DNA of 64,000 nt from CAVSZB01 sp964420395. GTDB taxonomy: Bacteria; Krumholzibacteriota; Krumholzibacteriia; LZORAL124-64-63. The notes under the pieces were generated by a model. That model worked only from the letters and a program-made list of their open reading frames with translations, did no database searches and was not told the origin of the DNA. Position numbers and translations under genes: made by a program. The stretch covers positions 1 to 64,000 of the forward strand of contig CAYQTJ010000004.1 in the NCBI GenBank assembly GCA_964420395.1. The letters run 5' to 3'. Shown one piece after another: positions 35,188 to 43,058 of the stretch; positions within the stretch are counted from its first letter, which is position 1, and every line of letters begins with the position of its first letter.

Positions 35188-36123
35188 ATGCCATCGCTGC
35201 TGGTGGTCGGCTACAACGCCTGGGATCTGCTGGCGCCGCTGCCGGCTCCCATCCCCCGCGACGCCAAGCTCGAAACGCCGGGCCTGACCATGGGGGGGGG
35301 AGGGCCGGCGGCCACCGCCGCGGTGGCGCTGGCGCGGCTCGGCGCGCGGGTCCGCCTGGTCACGCCGCTGGCGGACGATCTCGCGGGGCGGCTGCAGCGG
35401 CAGGAACTGGTCTCCGCCGGGGTGGACCTGGCCCTCTCGCCGGCGCGTCCCGGCGGCGCCTCGCCCCTGGCCGTCAGCCTGATCGACGCCGACGGCTCGC
35501 GCGCGATCCTCTGGCGCCGGGGCGATCTCGAACCGCTCGCGGCGTCGGAAGTCGCGGCGGACTGGCTGGACGGCACGGACGCGCTGCTGTGCGACAGCCA
35601 CGAACCGGTCGCCGCCGGGGCGCTGGCGCGGGCGGCGCGCGCCCGCGGCGTGCCGGTGGTGCTGGACGGTGGCAGCGTGCGCCCCGGGCTGGCCGAACTC
35701 GTGGCGCTGTGCGACGACGTGATCGGCTCCGCCGCCTTCGCGACGTCCCTGACCGGCGAGCCCGACCCGGGAGAGGCGCTGCGGGCGCTGGCTCGCCGCG
35801 GTCCCGGCCGCGTGGCCGCCACTTTCGGACCGGCCGGCTGCCTGCGGCTGGCCGACGGCCAACTGGCGCACCGGCCGGCCTTCGCCGTCCCGGTGGTCGA
35901 TACGACCGGTGCGGGCGATGCCTTCCACGCCGGCTACGCCTTCGCGCGCAGCCTCGGCCGCGACTTCGATGGCTGCCTCGCCTGGGGCGCCGCCGTGGCG
36001 GCGCTCGGCTGCCGCGCGCTCGGCGGCCGGGCGGGGCTTCCTGACCGGGCGGAGGCGGAGGCGCTGCTGCGGCACGGGCGGTTCCGGGCGGAGCGGCCGG
36101 TCTGGCGCGGGCGGCCCGACTGA
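35188..36123 (+). CDS. PfkB family carbohydrate/nucleoside kinase
   Basis: This 311-residue ribokinase-fold sugar kinase has the N-terminal PfkB signature region 'GGGGPAATAAVALARLGARV' and the C-terminal signature 'VVDTTGAGDAFHAGYAFA', with the catalytic aspartate in 'GAGDAF'. 'DALLCDSHEP' and 'VVLDGGSVRPG' fit the substrate/ATP domain. Substrate cannot be assigned: ribose, fructose-1-phosphate, 2-keto-3-deoxygluconate and nucleosides are all possible in the family. The ATG lies at the end of the divergent gap with the HIT gene and follows GGGGAGTG. No adjacent sugar transporter or catabolic gene helps to define it. Confidence 0.88.
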   Translation: MPSLLVVGYNAWDLLAPLPAPIPRDAKLETPGLTMGGGGPAATAAVALARLGARVRLVTPLADDLAGRLQRQELVSAGVDLALSPARPGGASPLAVSLIDADGSRAILWRRGDLEPLAASEVAADWLDGTDALLCDSHEPVAAGALARAARARGVPVVLDGGSVRPGLAELVALCDDVIGSAAFATSLTGEPDPGEALRALARRGPGRVAATFGPAGCLRLADGQLAHRPAFAVPVVDTTGAGDAFHAGYAFARSLGRDFDGCLAWGAAVAALGCRALGGRAGLPDRAEAEALLRHGRFRAERPVWRGRPD

Positions 36124-36138
36124 GGCGCCGATCGGGGC

Positions 36139-36167
36139 TGGACTTTCGTCTATGTTTCGCCTATCAT
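36139..36167 (+). promoter_or_regulatory. lexA promoter with direct-repeat operator candidate
   Basis: TGGACT (36139-36144) and TATCAT (36162-36167) are spaced by 17 bases. The spacer and -10 box are occupied by an imperfect direct repeat, TTTCGTCTAT (36144-36153) and TTTCGCCTAT (36155-36164), one base apart (11-base period, one mismatch). It fits an autoregulatory LexA site of a non-canonical type; it matches neither the Gram-positive nor the enterobacterial SOS box. Confidence 0.5.
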
Positions 36168-36223
36168 GAGCTGCAGGGCGCGGCGAGCCGCCGCGCCGCA
36201 ACGCGTCGACCGGAGGCCGGAGC

Positions 36224-36826
36224 ATGGGACTGACGCCGCGCCAGGCGGAGATCCTGACCTTCATCGAGGACTACACCCGCCGCCACGGCTACGCGCCGAC
36301 GCTCGTGGAGATCGCGCAGCGCCTGTCGCTCTCGTCCGTGGCCACCGTGCACAAGCATGTCAGCCGGCTGGTGGAGCAGGGACGCCTGCGACACGGACGG
36401 CACGCGCGACGGGAGCTCGAGGTGGTGGCCCTCCCCGGCGTCCGCGCCGCCCGGACCGTGCCGCTGCTCGGCGCCGTGGCGGCGGGCCGTCCCATCGAGC
36501 CGCTGCCGGAGACGGAGCAGCTCGAACTTCCGGAGGGCTGGCTCGGCCGCGCCCGCACCTACGCGCTGCGCGTGCGGGGCGATTCGATGATCGAAGAGCA
36601 GATCCGCGACGGCGACGTCGTCATCGTCGAGGAGCGCGAAACCGCGCGCAACGGGGAGACGGTCATTGCGCTCGTGGACGGCGAAGGGGTCACGGTGAAG
36701 CGGTACCGGCGCGACGGCGGCCTGATCCGACTCGAACCGGCCAACCACGAGCTCTCCCCGCTCGTGCTGCCGGAGGAGCGGGTGCGTGTGCAGGGCGTCG
36801 TCATCGGCGTGCTCAGGCGCCTCTAG
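36224..36826 (+). CDS. lexA: LexA SOS repressor
   Basis: This 200-residue SOS response repressor has an N-terminal winged-helix DNA-binding domain (residues 1-70, 'LTPRQAEILTFIEDYTRRHG', 'VATVHKHVSRLVEQGRL') and a C-terminal S24 autoprotease domain. The self-cleavage bond is A87-G88 in 'GAVAAGRP', the catalytic serine is S121 in 'GDSM', and the lysine is K159 in 'VTVKRY'. All key residues are present, so RecA-stimulated cleavage should occur. A candidate autoregulatory operator lies in its promoter. The downstream Y-family-like gene overlaps its 3' end and is probably co-transcribed. Confidence 0.97.
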   Translation: MGLTPRQAEILTFIEDYTRRHGYAPTLVEIAQRLSLSSVATVHKHVSRLVEQGRLRHGRHARRELEVVALPGVRAARTVPLLGAVAAGRPIEPLPETEQLELPEGWLGRARTYALRVRGDSMIEEQIRDGDVVIVEERETARNGETVIALVDGEGVTVKRYRRDGGLIRLEPANHELSPLVLPEERVRVQGVVIGVLRRL

Positions 36827-37859
36827 CGGCGGGGGGCGGGAGCGCCCGCCGCGCTGCCTGCTCCACCTGCGTCCCCGCGATCCCGCCTGGGGGCGCTCCG
36901 CGGTGGCGTTCCACTGCGACCGCTGGGCGCCCGCCTGGGAGGCGGCCGACGGCGGCGTCCACCTCGACCTGACCGGCACCGGCCGGCTGTACGGCCGTGG
37001 CGCGGATGGCCCGGTGCGTCTCTGCCGCGAGGCGGTCCGCGTCTGGGGGCCGCTGGCGGCGGGCGCCGCCCCCTCGCGCCTGGCCGCCGCGCTCGCCTCG
37101 CGCTGCGTGGCGGGCGAGGCGGGCGCCGGCGCGCTCCTGTACCTCCCCCCGACCGGCGTGCCCGGCTTCCTCGCCCCCTATCCGCTGAGCGTGCTGGGCG
37201 TTCGCCATGCCGCAGCCGTGACCCTGCTGACGGGGCGGGGCGTGCGGACGCTGGGGGACCTGCAGGCACTGCCGCCGGCGCTGCTGGCCGGTCTGCTCGG
37301 AGCGGAGGGAGCCTGGATCGCCGCGACCGCGGCGGGGGACGACGCGGCGCCGCTGGGCCGGGAGCGCCCCGCCGGCCGGCCGGTGGTGGCGGTCCGTCTG
37401 GCGCGGCCGCTGACCGGCGGCGAGGGGACGACGGCGCTGCTGCAGGCGGTGGCGGCGCGCGCCCTGCTGGGCTCGCCCGAAGGACCGTCCGGGCGCGCGT
37501 CCTGGACCCTGCGGGTGCGCCGGGACGGGGCCTGGGAGCAGAGCGCGCTGGCCGGGGCACCCCTGCCCGACACCCTCGCCGGCTGGCGACGACTGCTGTC
37601 GCTGCTGTGGCGTCGGCTGCCGTCGCGCCGCGCCGGCGTGACCGCGCTGACGCTGTTGCCGGGACCGCGGTGCGTGGCGCCGGGCGGGACACAGGGGGAC
37701 TGCTTCGCTTCCGGCGCCGATGGCCGGCTCACCAGGGGGTGGCGCCGCGTCGGCGCACCGCGGGCGCTCCACCCGGCCGCCGAGGAGTCGCTGCGGCGGT
37801 GGGGCGCCGTCTGGGACGAGGGGGAGGGGCCGCGGGGCGGGGGTTCCCCGTCCGGTTAG
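36786..37859 (+). CDS. Truncated Y-family DNA polymerase-like protein (ImuB/DinB related)
   Basis: This 357-residue protein aligns with the middle and C-terminal parts of ImuB/Y-family polymerases: 'WAPAWEAADGGVHLDLTGTG' with 'RLYG' matches the strand after the catalytic SxDE motif; 'LSVLGVRHAAAVTLLTGRGV' and 'TLGDLQALPPALLAGLLG' form the thumb helix-hairpin-helix; a little-finger-like region follows. Both catalytic acidic motifs of the palm are missing; only about 45 unrelated residues precede the match. It should therefore be polymerase-inactive, like ImuB, and may act as a clamp-binding adaptor in SOS mutagenesis (inference). The GTG start overlaps lexA by 41 bases and has GGAGGAG seven bases upstream. 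Confidence 0.65.
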   Translation: MCRASSSACSGASSGGGRERPPRCLLHLRPRDPAWGRSAVAFHCDRWAPAWEAADGGVHLDLTGTGRLYGRGADGPVRLCREAVRVWGPLAAGAAPSRLAAALASRCVAGEAGAGALLYLPPTGVPGFLAPYPLSVLGVRHAAAVTLLTGRGVRTLGDLQALPPALLAGLLGAEGAWIAATAAGDDAAPLGRERPAGRPVVAVRLARPLTGGEGTTALLQAVAARALLGSPEGPSGRASWTLRVRRDGAWEQSALAGAPLPDTLAGWRRLLSLLWRRLPSRRAGVTALTLLPGPRCVAPGGTQGDCFASGADGRLTRGWRRVGAPRALHPAAEESLRRWGAVWDEGEGPRGGGSPSG

Positions 37860-38857
37860 AAGAGCGTGGGTGCGGCATCGCCGCCACCGCGCCGGCCCGC
37901 CGCGCGGGGGGCGGCAGCCGGTAGGTCGGGAAACGGCCGGAGCTGCCGGGGATAGGCGGCGCGCAGCCCGGCCGGCACGGCGGGCGACAGGCCGCTCCAG
38001 AGCCGCTGCAACTGCAGCGCGTTCACCACGGCCTGTCCCCGGAAGTGGTTGTTCGCGATCACGTGGATCGCCGCGCCGGCCGGCAGGCGCGCGGCGGCCG
38101 CGCTCAACCGGGCCAGCAGGCCGCTCAACTCGGCGTCATCGTAGAGGTAGTCGTAGCGCGCATCGCGACCGGCGTCCGGGGCGAACCACGCGGCGCTGTT
38201 GCGGCCGTGCAGACGGACGTAGAGCGGTGCCGTCGCCCCGGGCGGTGGGGGCGGCCCTCCGAGCGCCGCCGCCAGGGCGTCGTCGGTCGACAGGTTGCCG
38301 CGCAGCGGCGGCTGGTCGCAGACGACGGGCCGGATGGGTGGCGAGGCGCCCCAGGCGGCGTGCCGCACCTCGATGGCGAGCGGCCAGCCGGCGTCGGCGG
38401 CGGCGCGCGCCAGTTCGGACAGCCGCTGCGCCCCGGCGGGCGAGGCGCGCAGCGACCAGGGGAACTGCAGCAACAGCGCCCCGAGGCGGCCGGCGTCGCG
38501 CGCCGGCCGGAAGGGGCCGGTCGCGTCGAGCAGGGCGTGCGGCGACGGCGGGGCACCGCCGTGGCTGAGTCGGCGGTGCAGCTTGAAGTTCCAGCGGAAG
38601 TCGGGACGGCTCTCCACCCGGCGGCACCAGGACTCGACCTGGCGCGCCGACACGTCGCGGTAGAACGTGGCGTTGACCTCGACGGTGGCGAACAGCGTCG
38701 CCAGCAGGTCGAGCGGGTGGAAGCCGCGCGGACGTGGCCGGGGATAGACGATCCCCTCCCAGTCGGCATAGCTCCAGCCGGCGGGCCCGAAGCGGACCTC
38801 CGGTCCGGGCGCGGTCTTTCCCCCGGCCGGGCCGGGAGCCTCAGGCGCAACGTGCAT
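37856..38857 (-). CDS. DUF72 (YecE-like) protein
   Basis: This 333-residue TIM-barrel-like protein belongs to the widespread DUF72 family, whose function is not established. Family landmarks are 'FGPAGWSYADWEGIVYPRP', 'VEVNATFYRDVSARQVESWC', 'WNFKLHRRLSH', 'LLLQFPWSLRAS', 'AIEVRHAAW', 'LYVRLHGRN' and 'HVIANNHFRGQAVVNALQL'. Its stop codon overlaps that of the convergent Y-family-like gene by three bases (TTAG read on both strands). It begins 90 bases before the oppositely oriented promoter of the heat-shock gene. Confidence 0.93.
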   Translation of the reverse strand: MHVAPEAPGPAGGKTAPGPEVRFGPAGWSYADWEGIVYPRPRPRGFHPLDLLATLFATVEVNATFYRDVSARQVESWCRRVESRPDFRWNFKLHRRLSHGGAPPSPHALLDATGPFRPARDAGRLGALLLQFPWSLRASPAGAQRLSELARAAADAGWPLAIEVRHAAWGASPPIRPVVCDQPPLRGNLSTDDALAAALGGPPPPPGATAPLYVRLHGRNSAAWFAPDAGRDARYDYLYDDAELSGLLARLSAAAARLPAGAAIHVIANNHFRGQAVVNALQLQRLWSGLSPAVPAGLRAAYPRQLRPFPDLPAAAPRAAGRRGGGDAAPTLF

Positions 38858-38946
38858 CGCGACCCCCGCCGCGCCCCGGGCGGGGGCGGCGCGCGATTGT
38901 AGGCCGGACGGGCCCGGCGGGCAATGCCGTGGCGGCGCGGTCGCGG

Positions 38947-38975
38947 TTGACGCTGTGCCCGCGCCCCGTTAACAT
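38947..38975 (+). promoter_or_regulatory. Candidate promoter for hsp20-lon
   Basis: TTGACG (38947-38952), a 17-base spacer and TAACAT (38970-38975). The predicted start point near 38982 supports the hsp20 start at 39020 (SD AGGGGGGA) rather than the in-frame ATG at 38987. No CIRCE element or other heat-shock operator was found. Confidence 0.5.
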
Positions 38976-39019
38976 CCGATCGGCAAATGTCTTGTCGCGG
39001 ACCAGTCAGGGGGGACGCC

Positions 39020-39469
39020 ATGGTCGGCGAGCGCGCGGGCAATCCCGAGGGCCGGGGAGGGGCGGAGGATGTCTTCGAAATCCTCGTCACCTCGTTCTCC
39101 GGGCAGGAGGGGGGCCTGCCGGGGGAGGGGGACCTGTCGTGGCGTCCGGCCACCGACGCCTACGAGACCGCGGAGGCGTTCGTCGTGCAGATGGACCTGG
39201 CGGGGCTCGAGCCGCGCGGCATCGAGGTGGCGCTGGACGGCGACTGCCTCGTGGTACGGGGCGTGAGGCGGGACATCGCGCCGCCCGGCAAGAAGCACTA
39301 TTCCAAGATGGAGATCAGCGTGGGACCGTTCGAGCGCCGCATCGTGGTGCCGATCGAGATCGATCCGCAGGGGGCGGTCGCGCGCTACCGCAACGGATTC
39401 CTGTTCGTGGAGCTGCGCAAGGGCAAGCGACGCACCTTCACGCGAAGGCGGATCGATGTCGACGCGTGA
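39020..39469 (+). CDS. Small heat shock protein, Hsp20/alpha-crystallin family
   Basis: This 149-residue ATP-independent holdase has the alpha-crystallin domain at residues about 40-135: 'DAYETAEAFVVQMDLAGLEP', 'DGDCLVVRGVRRD', 'FERRIVVPIEID' and the conserved 'GFLFVELRKGKR' near the C-terminus. It lacks the usual hydrophobic N-terminal arm and a clear I-x-I C-terminal motif. The Lon gene begins 52 bases downstream on the same strand, so holdase and quality-control protease are likely co-expressed. Confidence 0.93.
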   Translation: MVGERAGNPEGRGGAEDVFEILVTSFSGQEGGLPGEGDLSWRPATDAYETAEAFVVQMDLAGLEPRGIEVALDGDCLVVRGVRRDIAPPGKKHYSKMEISVGPFERRIVVPIEIDPQGAVARYRNGFLFVELRKGKRRTFTRRRIDVDA

Positions 39470-39521
39470 GGGGGGTCGGCGGCCCCGCGGCCGCGCAGAC
39501 GGGGAGAGGAGCGGGCGTGCG

Positions 39522-41918
39522 ATGAGCGGCGAAAAGACCAAAGGCGGCTCGGGCGGGTCGGATGTGGCGGAGGCGCGGGTCCCCGACGTGCTGCCGATCC
39601 TGCCGATCAGCGAGGCCGTCATCTTCCCGTACATGATGGTCCCGCTGGTCCTGAGCGACCGCAAGCTGATCCAGCTCGCCGACGACTGCCTGGCGGGCGA
39701 CAAGATGCTCGGCGCGTTCGCGCAGCGACCCACCCCGGATGACGAAGAGGAGAAGGAGACGGCCGGCGCCGAGGAGGAACTGATCTACACCGTCGGCACG
39801 GCGGTCAAGCTGCAGAAGATGCTGCGCTTCCCGGACGGCAGCATGCGGCTGCTCGGGCAGGGGGTGGCGCGGGTGCAGCTGAGGGGGCTGACGTCGCGCC
39901 GGCCGTACCTGAAGGGCCGCGTGTCGGTCGTCGAGGAGGATGACAGCCGTGACTCGCGGACGCTGGCCTACATGCGCGGCGTGGCGAACAACTTCATGAA
40001 GATCGTCGACGCCAGCGAGAACCTGTCGGAGGAGCTGAAGGTCGTCGTCATGAACATCGACGACCCCGGCCGCCTCGCCGACCTGATCGCCACCAACCTC
40101 GACATCGAGATCGGCGAGAAGCAGCAGGTGCTCGAGGAGCCGAGCCCGCGCAAGCGGCTCCAGCTGTTGACGAAGATCGTCATGCGCGAGCTGGAGGTCG
40201 TGGAGCTCGGGCGCAAGCTCCAGCTGCGCGTGCGCAAGTCGATCGACAAGGACCAGCGCGAGTACTACCTGCGGCAGCAGTTGAAGGCGATCCAGCGCGA
40301 GCTGGGCGACACGGACGAGGCGTCCGTGGAGATGGACGAGCTGAAGGAGCGGATCGCCGCGGCCGACCTGCCGGAGACGACGCGGGCCGCCGTCGAGCGG
40401 GAGTACGACCGGCTGGCGCGCATGTCGCCCGGGGCGAGCGAGTACACAGTCAGCAAGACCTACGTGGACTGGCTGCTCGACCTGCCGTGGCACGTGGCCT
40501 CGGAGGACAAGCTCGACCTGCGCCGCGCCGAACGGCTGCTCGAGCGGGACCACTACGGACTGGCGGACGTCAAGGAGCGGATCCTCGAGTTTCTCGCCGT
40601 GCGCAAGCTCAAGGCCGACAACCGCGGCCCGATCCTCTGCCTCGTCGGCCCTCCCGGCGTGGGCAAGACGTCGCTGGGACGCAGCGTGGCGGAGGCGGTG
40701 GGCCGCAAGTTCTTCCGCTTCTCCCTGGGCGGCATGCGCGACGAAGCGGAGATCCGCGGGCACCGCCGCACCTACGTCGGCGCGATGCCGGGGCGGATCA
40801 TCGCCGGGCTGAAGGAGTGCGGCACCAACAACCCGCTCATCATGCTCGACGAGATCGACAAGCTCGGCCAGGACTTCCGCGGGGACCCGGCCAGCGCGCT
40901 GCTGGAGGTGCTCGACCCGGAGCAGAACTGGTCCTTCACCGACCACTACCTGGCGCTGCCGTTCGACCTGTCGAAGGTCCTCTTCATCACGACGGCGAAC
41001 GTTCTCGACTCGATCCCGCGCCCCCTGCTCGACCGCATGGAGATCATCAGTCTCGCCGGGTACACCAACCTCGAGAAGCTGGAGATCGCGCGGCGCTACC
41101 TGGTGCCGCGGCAGATCGAGTCGAACGGGCTCTCCGGGGGGTTGATCCGCTTCTCGGACGCCGCCGTGCAGCAGATCATCGCCGAGCACACGCGGGAGGC
41201 GGGGGTGCGCGAGCTGGAGCGGCGCATCGGCGCGGTGTGCCGGAAGGTGGCTCGCGACGTGGCCCGGGGAAAGCGCGGACAGCGCCGCATCACCGCCGCG
41301 AACCTCAACGACTATCTCGGCTCGCCCCCGTACGCCGACGACCGTCTGCGCAGCCGGGCGCGGGTGGGCGTGGCGACGGGGCTCGCCTGGACCGCCGTGG
41401 GCGGAAAGATCCTCTACCTCGAGGGGGTGCTGCTGCCCAACGGGAGCGGCACGATGAAGCTGACCGGACAGCTCGGCAGCGTGATGCAGGAGTCGGCCAG
41501 CGCCGCCTTCTCCTACCTGCGCAGCCGGTTCGGGGAGCGGCCGGAGCATCGCGAGTTCTTCCGCGCCCACGACCTGCACATCCACATCCCGGCGGGCGCC
41601 ACCCCGAAGGACGGGCCGAGCGCGGGCATCGCGCTGGCTTCGGTGATGCTGTCGCTGCTGCTCGGCCGCCCGATCGACCGGCTGACGGCCATGACCGGGG
41701 AGATCACGCTCACCGGCGACGTGCTGCCGATCGGCGGCCTCAAGGAGAAGGTGCTGGCCGCGCACCGGGCGGGCGTGCGGCGAATCATCCTGCCGGCGGC
41801 GAACGAGCCCGACCTGGACGACATCCCGAAGGAGGCGGCGCGCGAGATCCGCTTCGTTCCGGTGAAGCACATCGATGCGGTCTGGCGGGAGATCTTCCCG
41901 CGGCTGCGGCTGGACTGA
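39522..41918 (+). CDS. lon: ATP-dependent protease Lon
   Basis: This 798-residue AAA+ serine protease has an N-terminal substrate-binding domain ('LPILPISEAVIFPYMMVPL'), a coiled-coil region with 'DKDQREYYLRQQLKAIQREL', AAA+ Walker A 'LVGPPGVGKTSLG' (near residue 375), Walker B 'IIMLDEIDKLG', and a C-terminal proteolytic domain with S700 in 'PKDGPSAGIAL' and K743 in 'GGLKEKVLAAHR'. The Ser-Lys dyad spacing of 43 equals that of E. coli Lon. The chosen ATG lies behind GGGGAGAGGAG; an upstream in-frame start would add 22 charged residues. It degrades misfolded and regulatory proteins in the cytoplasm. Confidence 0.98.
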   Translation: MSGEKTKGGSGGSDVAEARVPDVLPILPISEAVIFPYMMVPLVLSDRKLIQLADDCLAGDKMLGAFAQRPTPDDEEEKETAGAEEELIYTVGTAVKLQKMLRFPDGSMRLLGQGVARVQLRGLTSRRPYLKGRVSVVEEDDSRDSRTLAYMRGVANNFMKIVDASENLSEELKVVVMNIDDPGRLADLIATNLDIEIGEKQQVLEEPSPRKRLQLLTKIVMRELEVVELGRKLQLRVRKSIDKDQREYYLRQQLKAIQRELGDTDEASVEMDELKERIAAADLPETTRAAVEREYDRLARMSPGASEYTVSKTYVDWLLDLPWHVASEDKLDLRRAERLLERDHYGLADVKERILEFLAVRKLKADNRGPILCLVGPPGVGKTSLGRSVAEAVGRKFFRFSLGGMRDEAEIRGHRRTYVGAMPGRIIAGLKECGTNNPLIMLDEIDKLGQDFRGDPASALLEVLDPEQNWSFTDHYLALPFDLSKVLFITTANVLDSIPRPLLDRMEIISLAGYTNLEKLEIARRYLVPRQIESNGLSGGLIRFSDAAVQQIIAEHTREAGVRELERRIGAVCRKVARDVARGKRGQRRITAANLNDYLGSPPYADDRLRSRARVGVATGLAWTAVGGKILYLEGVLLPNGSGTMKLTGQLGSVMQESASAAFSYLRSRFGERPEHREFFRAHDLHIHIPAGATPKDGPSAGIALASVMLSLLLGRPIDRLTAMTGEITLTGDVLPIGGLKEKVLAAHRAGVRRIILPAANEPDLDDIPKEAAREIRFVPVKHIDAVWREIFPRLRLD

Positions 41919-41938
41919 AGCGGCGGGGAGGTCACGTG

Positions 41939-43057
41939 GTGAGCCCGCTCATCGACCGGCTGCTGGATCCCTGGTCGCGCCGCGGCCGGGAGGCGGCCTT
42001 CACGCTGCCGGGGGCCCTGGCGCCCGGCGCCGCGGTCCTGGTGCTGGACAGCGGGGACCTGGCCGACCTCGTCTTCCACGGCCCGTTGCTGCACGGCCTG
42101 CGGGCGGGGGTGCCGGATCTGCGCGTGGACGTGCTGCTGCCGGAGGGGCACGCCCAGTTCGTGGCGGCGAGCGGCCTGGCGCGCAACTGCCTCACCTACC
42201 GGGAGGCGCAGCTGCGCCCCTTCCGCCGCGGTTTCTTTCCCCTGCTGCGGGCGGCCCGCGCGGGGGGGTACGACGCGACGATCATCGCCAGCCAGGAGCC
42301 GCAGCCGGCCCTGGCCCGGGTGGCGATGGCCACCGGCGCGCCGCTGAGGCTGGGACCGTCGCACGCGAACGCCTGGCCGGCCGTGAACCTGGAGATCCGC
42401 CGCGGCGCGGACGATGCCACGTACCGCGGGCGCCGGCCGGCCGCGGCCCTGCCGCTGCTGGGGCTGCCGGAGCCGGCGCCCGGCTGGAGCTGGCCCCTGC
42501 CGGAGGAGCGGCGGCGACACGTCCGGCAGCTGGTGCGCTTCAACAAGACCCGCCCCGACGACCTGCTGGTCGCCGTCGATCCGGGGGCGGGGAAGAACGG
42601 CCCTCCGCTGGCCCTGGCGAGCCTGCAGTTCCTGATCGCCCAACTGGCCGGCCGCCACGCCTGCCAGATCGTGCCGCTGTGCGCCAACGGCGGCGGGGAG
42701 CGGCTGCGCGAGCTCACCGCGGCGCTGCCGGCCGCGCCGCCGGCCCTGCCGCGGGCCGACCTCCTGGAGACCGCGCTGCTGCTGTCGCAGTGCGACCTCT
42801 TCCTGGGCGGGAACACCGATCTGTTCCATCTCGCGGTGTCGCTCGGCGTGCCGGCGATCGGCCTGTTCACCGAGGAGGATGGCGCCGACTGGGAGCCGCG
42901 GGGCCGGCCGACCGCGCGGGGGCTGCGGGTGAAACGGGGTGAGCGGGTGGACGCGGAGGCGCTGTTCGCCGCCGTGGCGGCCGTCGGCATCCGCAGCGGG
43001 CCGCGGGCGGCCGCCGCCGCGGACGGAGCGTCGGCATGGCGCGAGGGAGCGGTCTGA
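41939..43057 (+). CDS. Glycosyltransferase family 9 (heptosyltransferase-like), copy 1
   Basis: This 372-residue protein of the ADP-heptose:LPS heptosyltransferase family is GT-B fold and cytoplasmic. The N-terminal domain contains 'AVLVLDSGDLADLVFHGPLL', a variant of the 'GDxxxxxP' motif, and the C-terminal ADP-sugar domain contains 'VAVDPGAGKNGPP' and 'CDLFLGGNTDLFHLAVSLGV'. It is the most divergent of the four family 9 enzymes in this unit. GGGGAGG precedes two adjacent GTG codons; the second (41939) has better spacing. It begins just after lon and ends one base before the next start, so it probably opens the envelope-glycan operon. Confidence 0.82.
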   Translation: MSPLIDRLLDPWSRRGREAAFTLPGALAPGAAVLVLDSGDLADLVFHGPLLHGLRAGVPDLRVDVLLPEGHAQFVAASGLARNCLTYREAQLRPFRRGFFPLLRAARAGGYDATIIASQEPQPALARVAMATGAPLRLGPSHANAWPAVNLEIRRGADDATYRGRRPAAALPLLGLPEPAPGWSWPLPEERRRHVRQLVRFNKTRPDDLLVAVDPGAGKNGPPLALASLQFLIAQLAGRHACQIVPLCANGGGERLRELTAALPAAPPALPRADLLETALLLSQCDLFLGGNTDLFHLAVSLGVPAIGLFTEEDGADWEPRGRPTARGLRVKRGERVDAEALFAAVAAVGIRSGPRAAAAADGASAWREGAV

Positions 43058-43058
43058 G

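Noticed and set aside
38987..39019. Upstream in-frame ATG of the hsp20 gene as the start
   Set aside because: It would lie only about five bases after the predicted transcription start and has no ribosome site, whereas the ATG at 39020 has AGGGGGGA.
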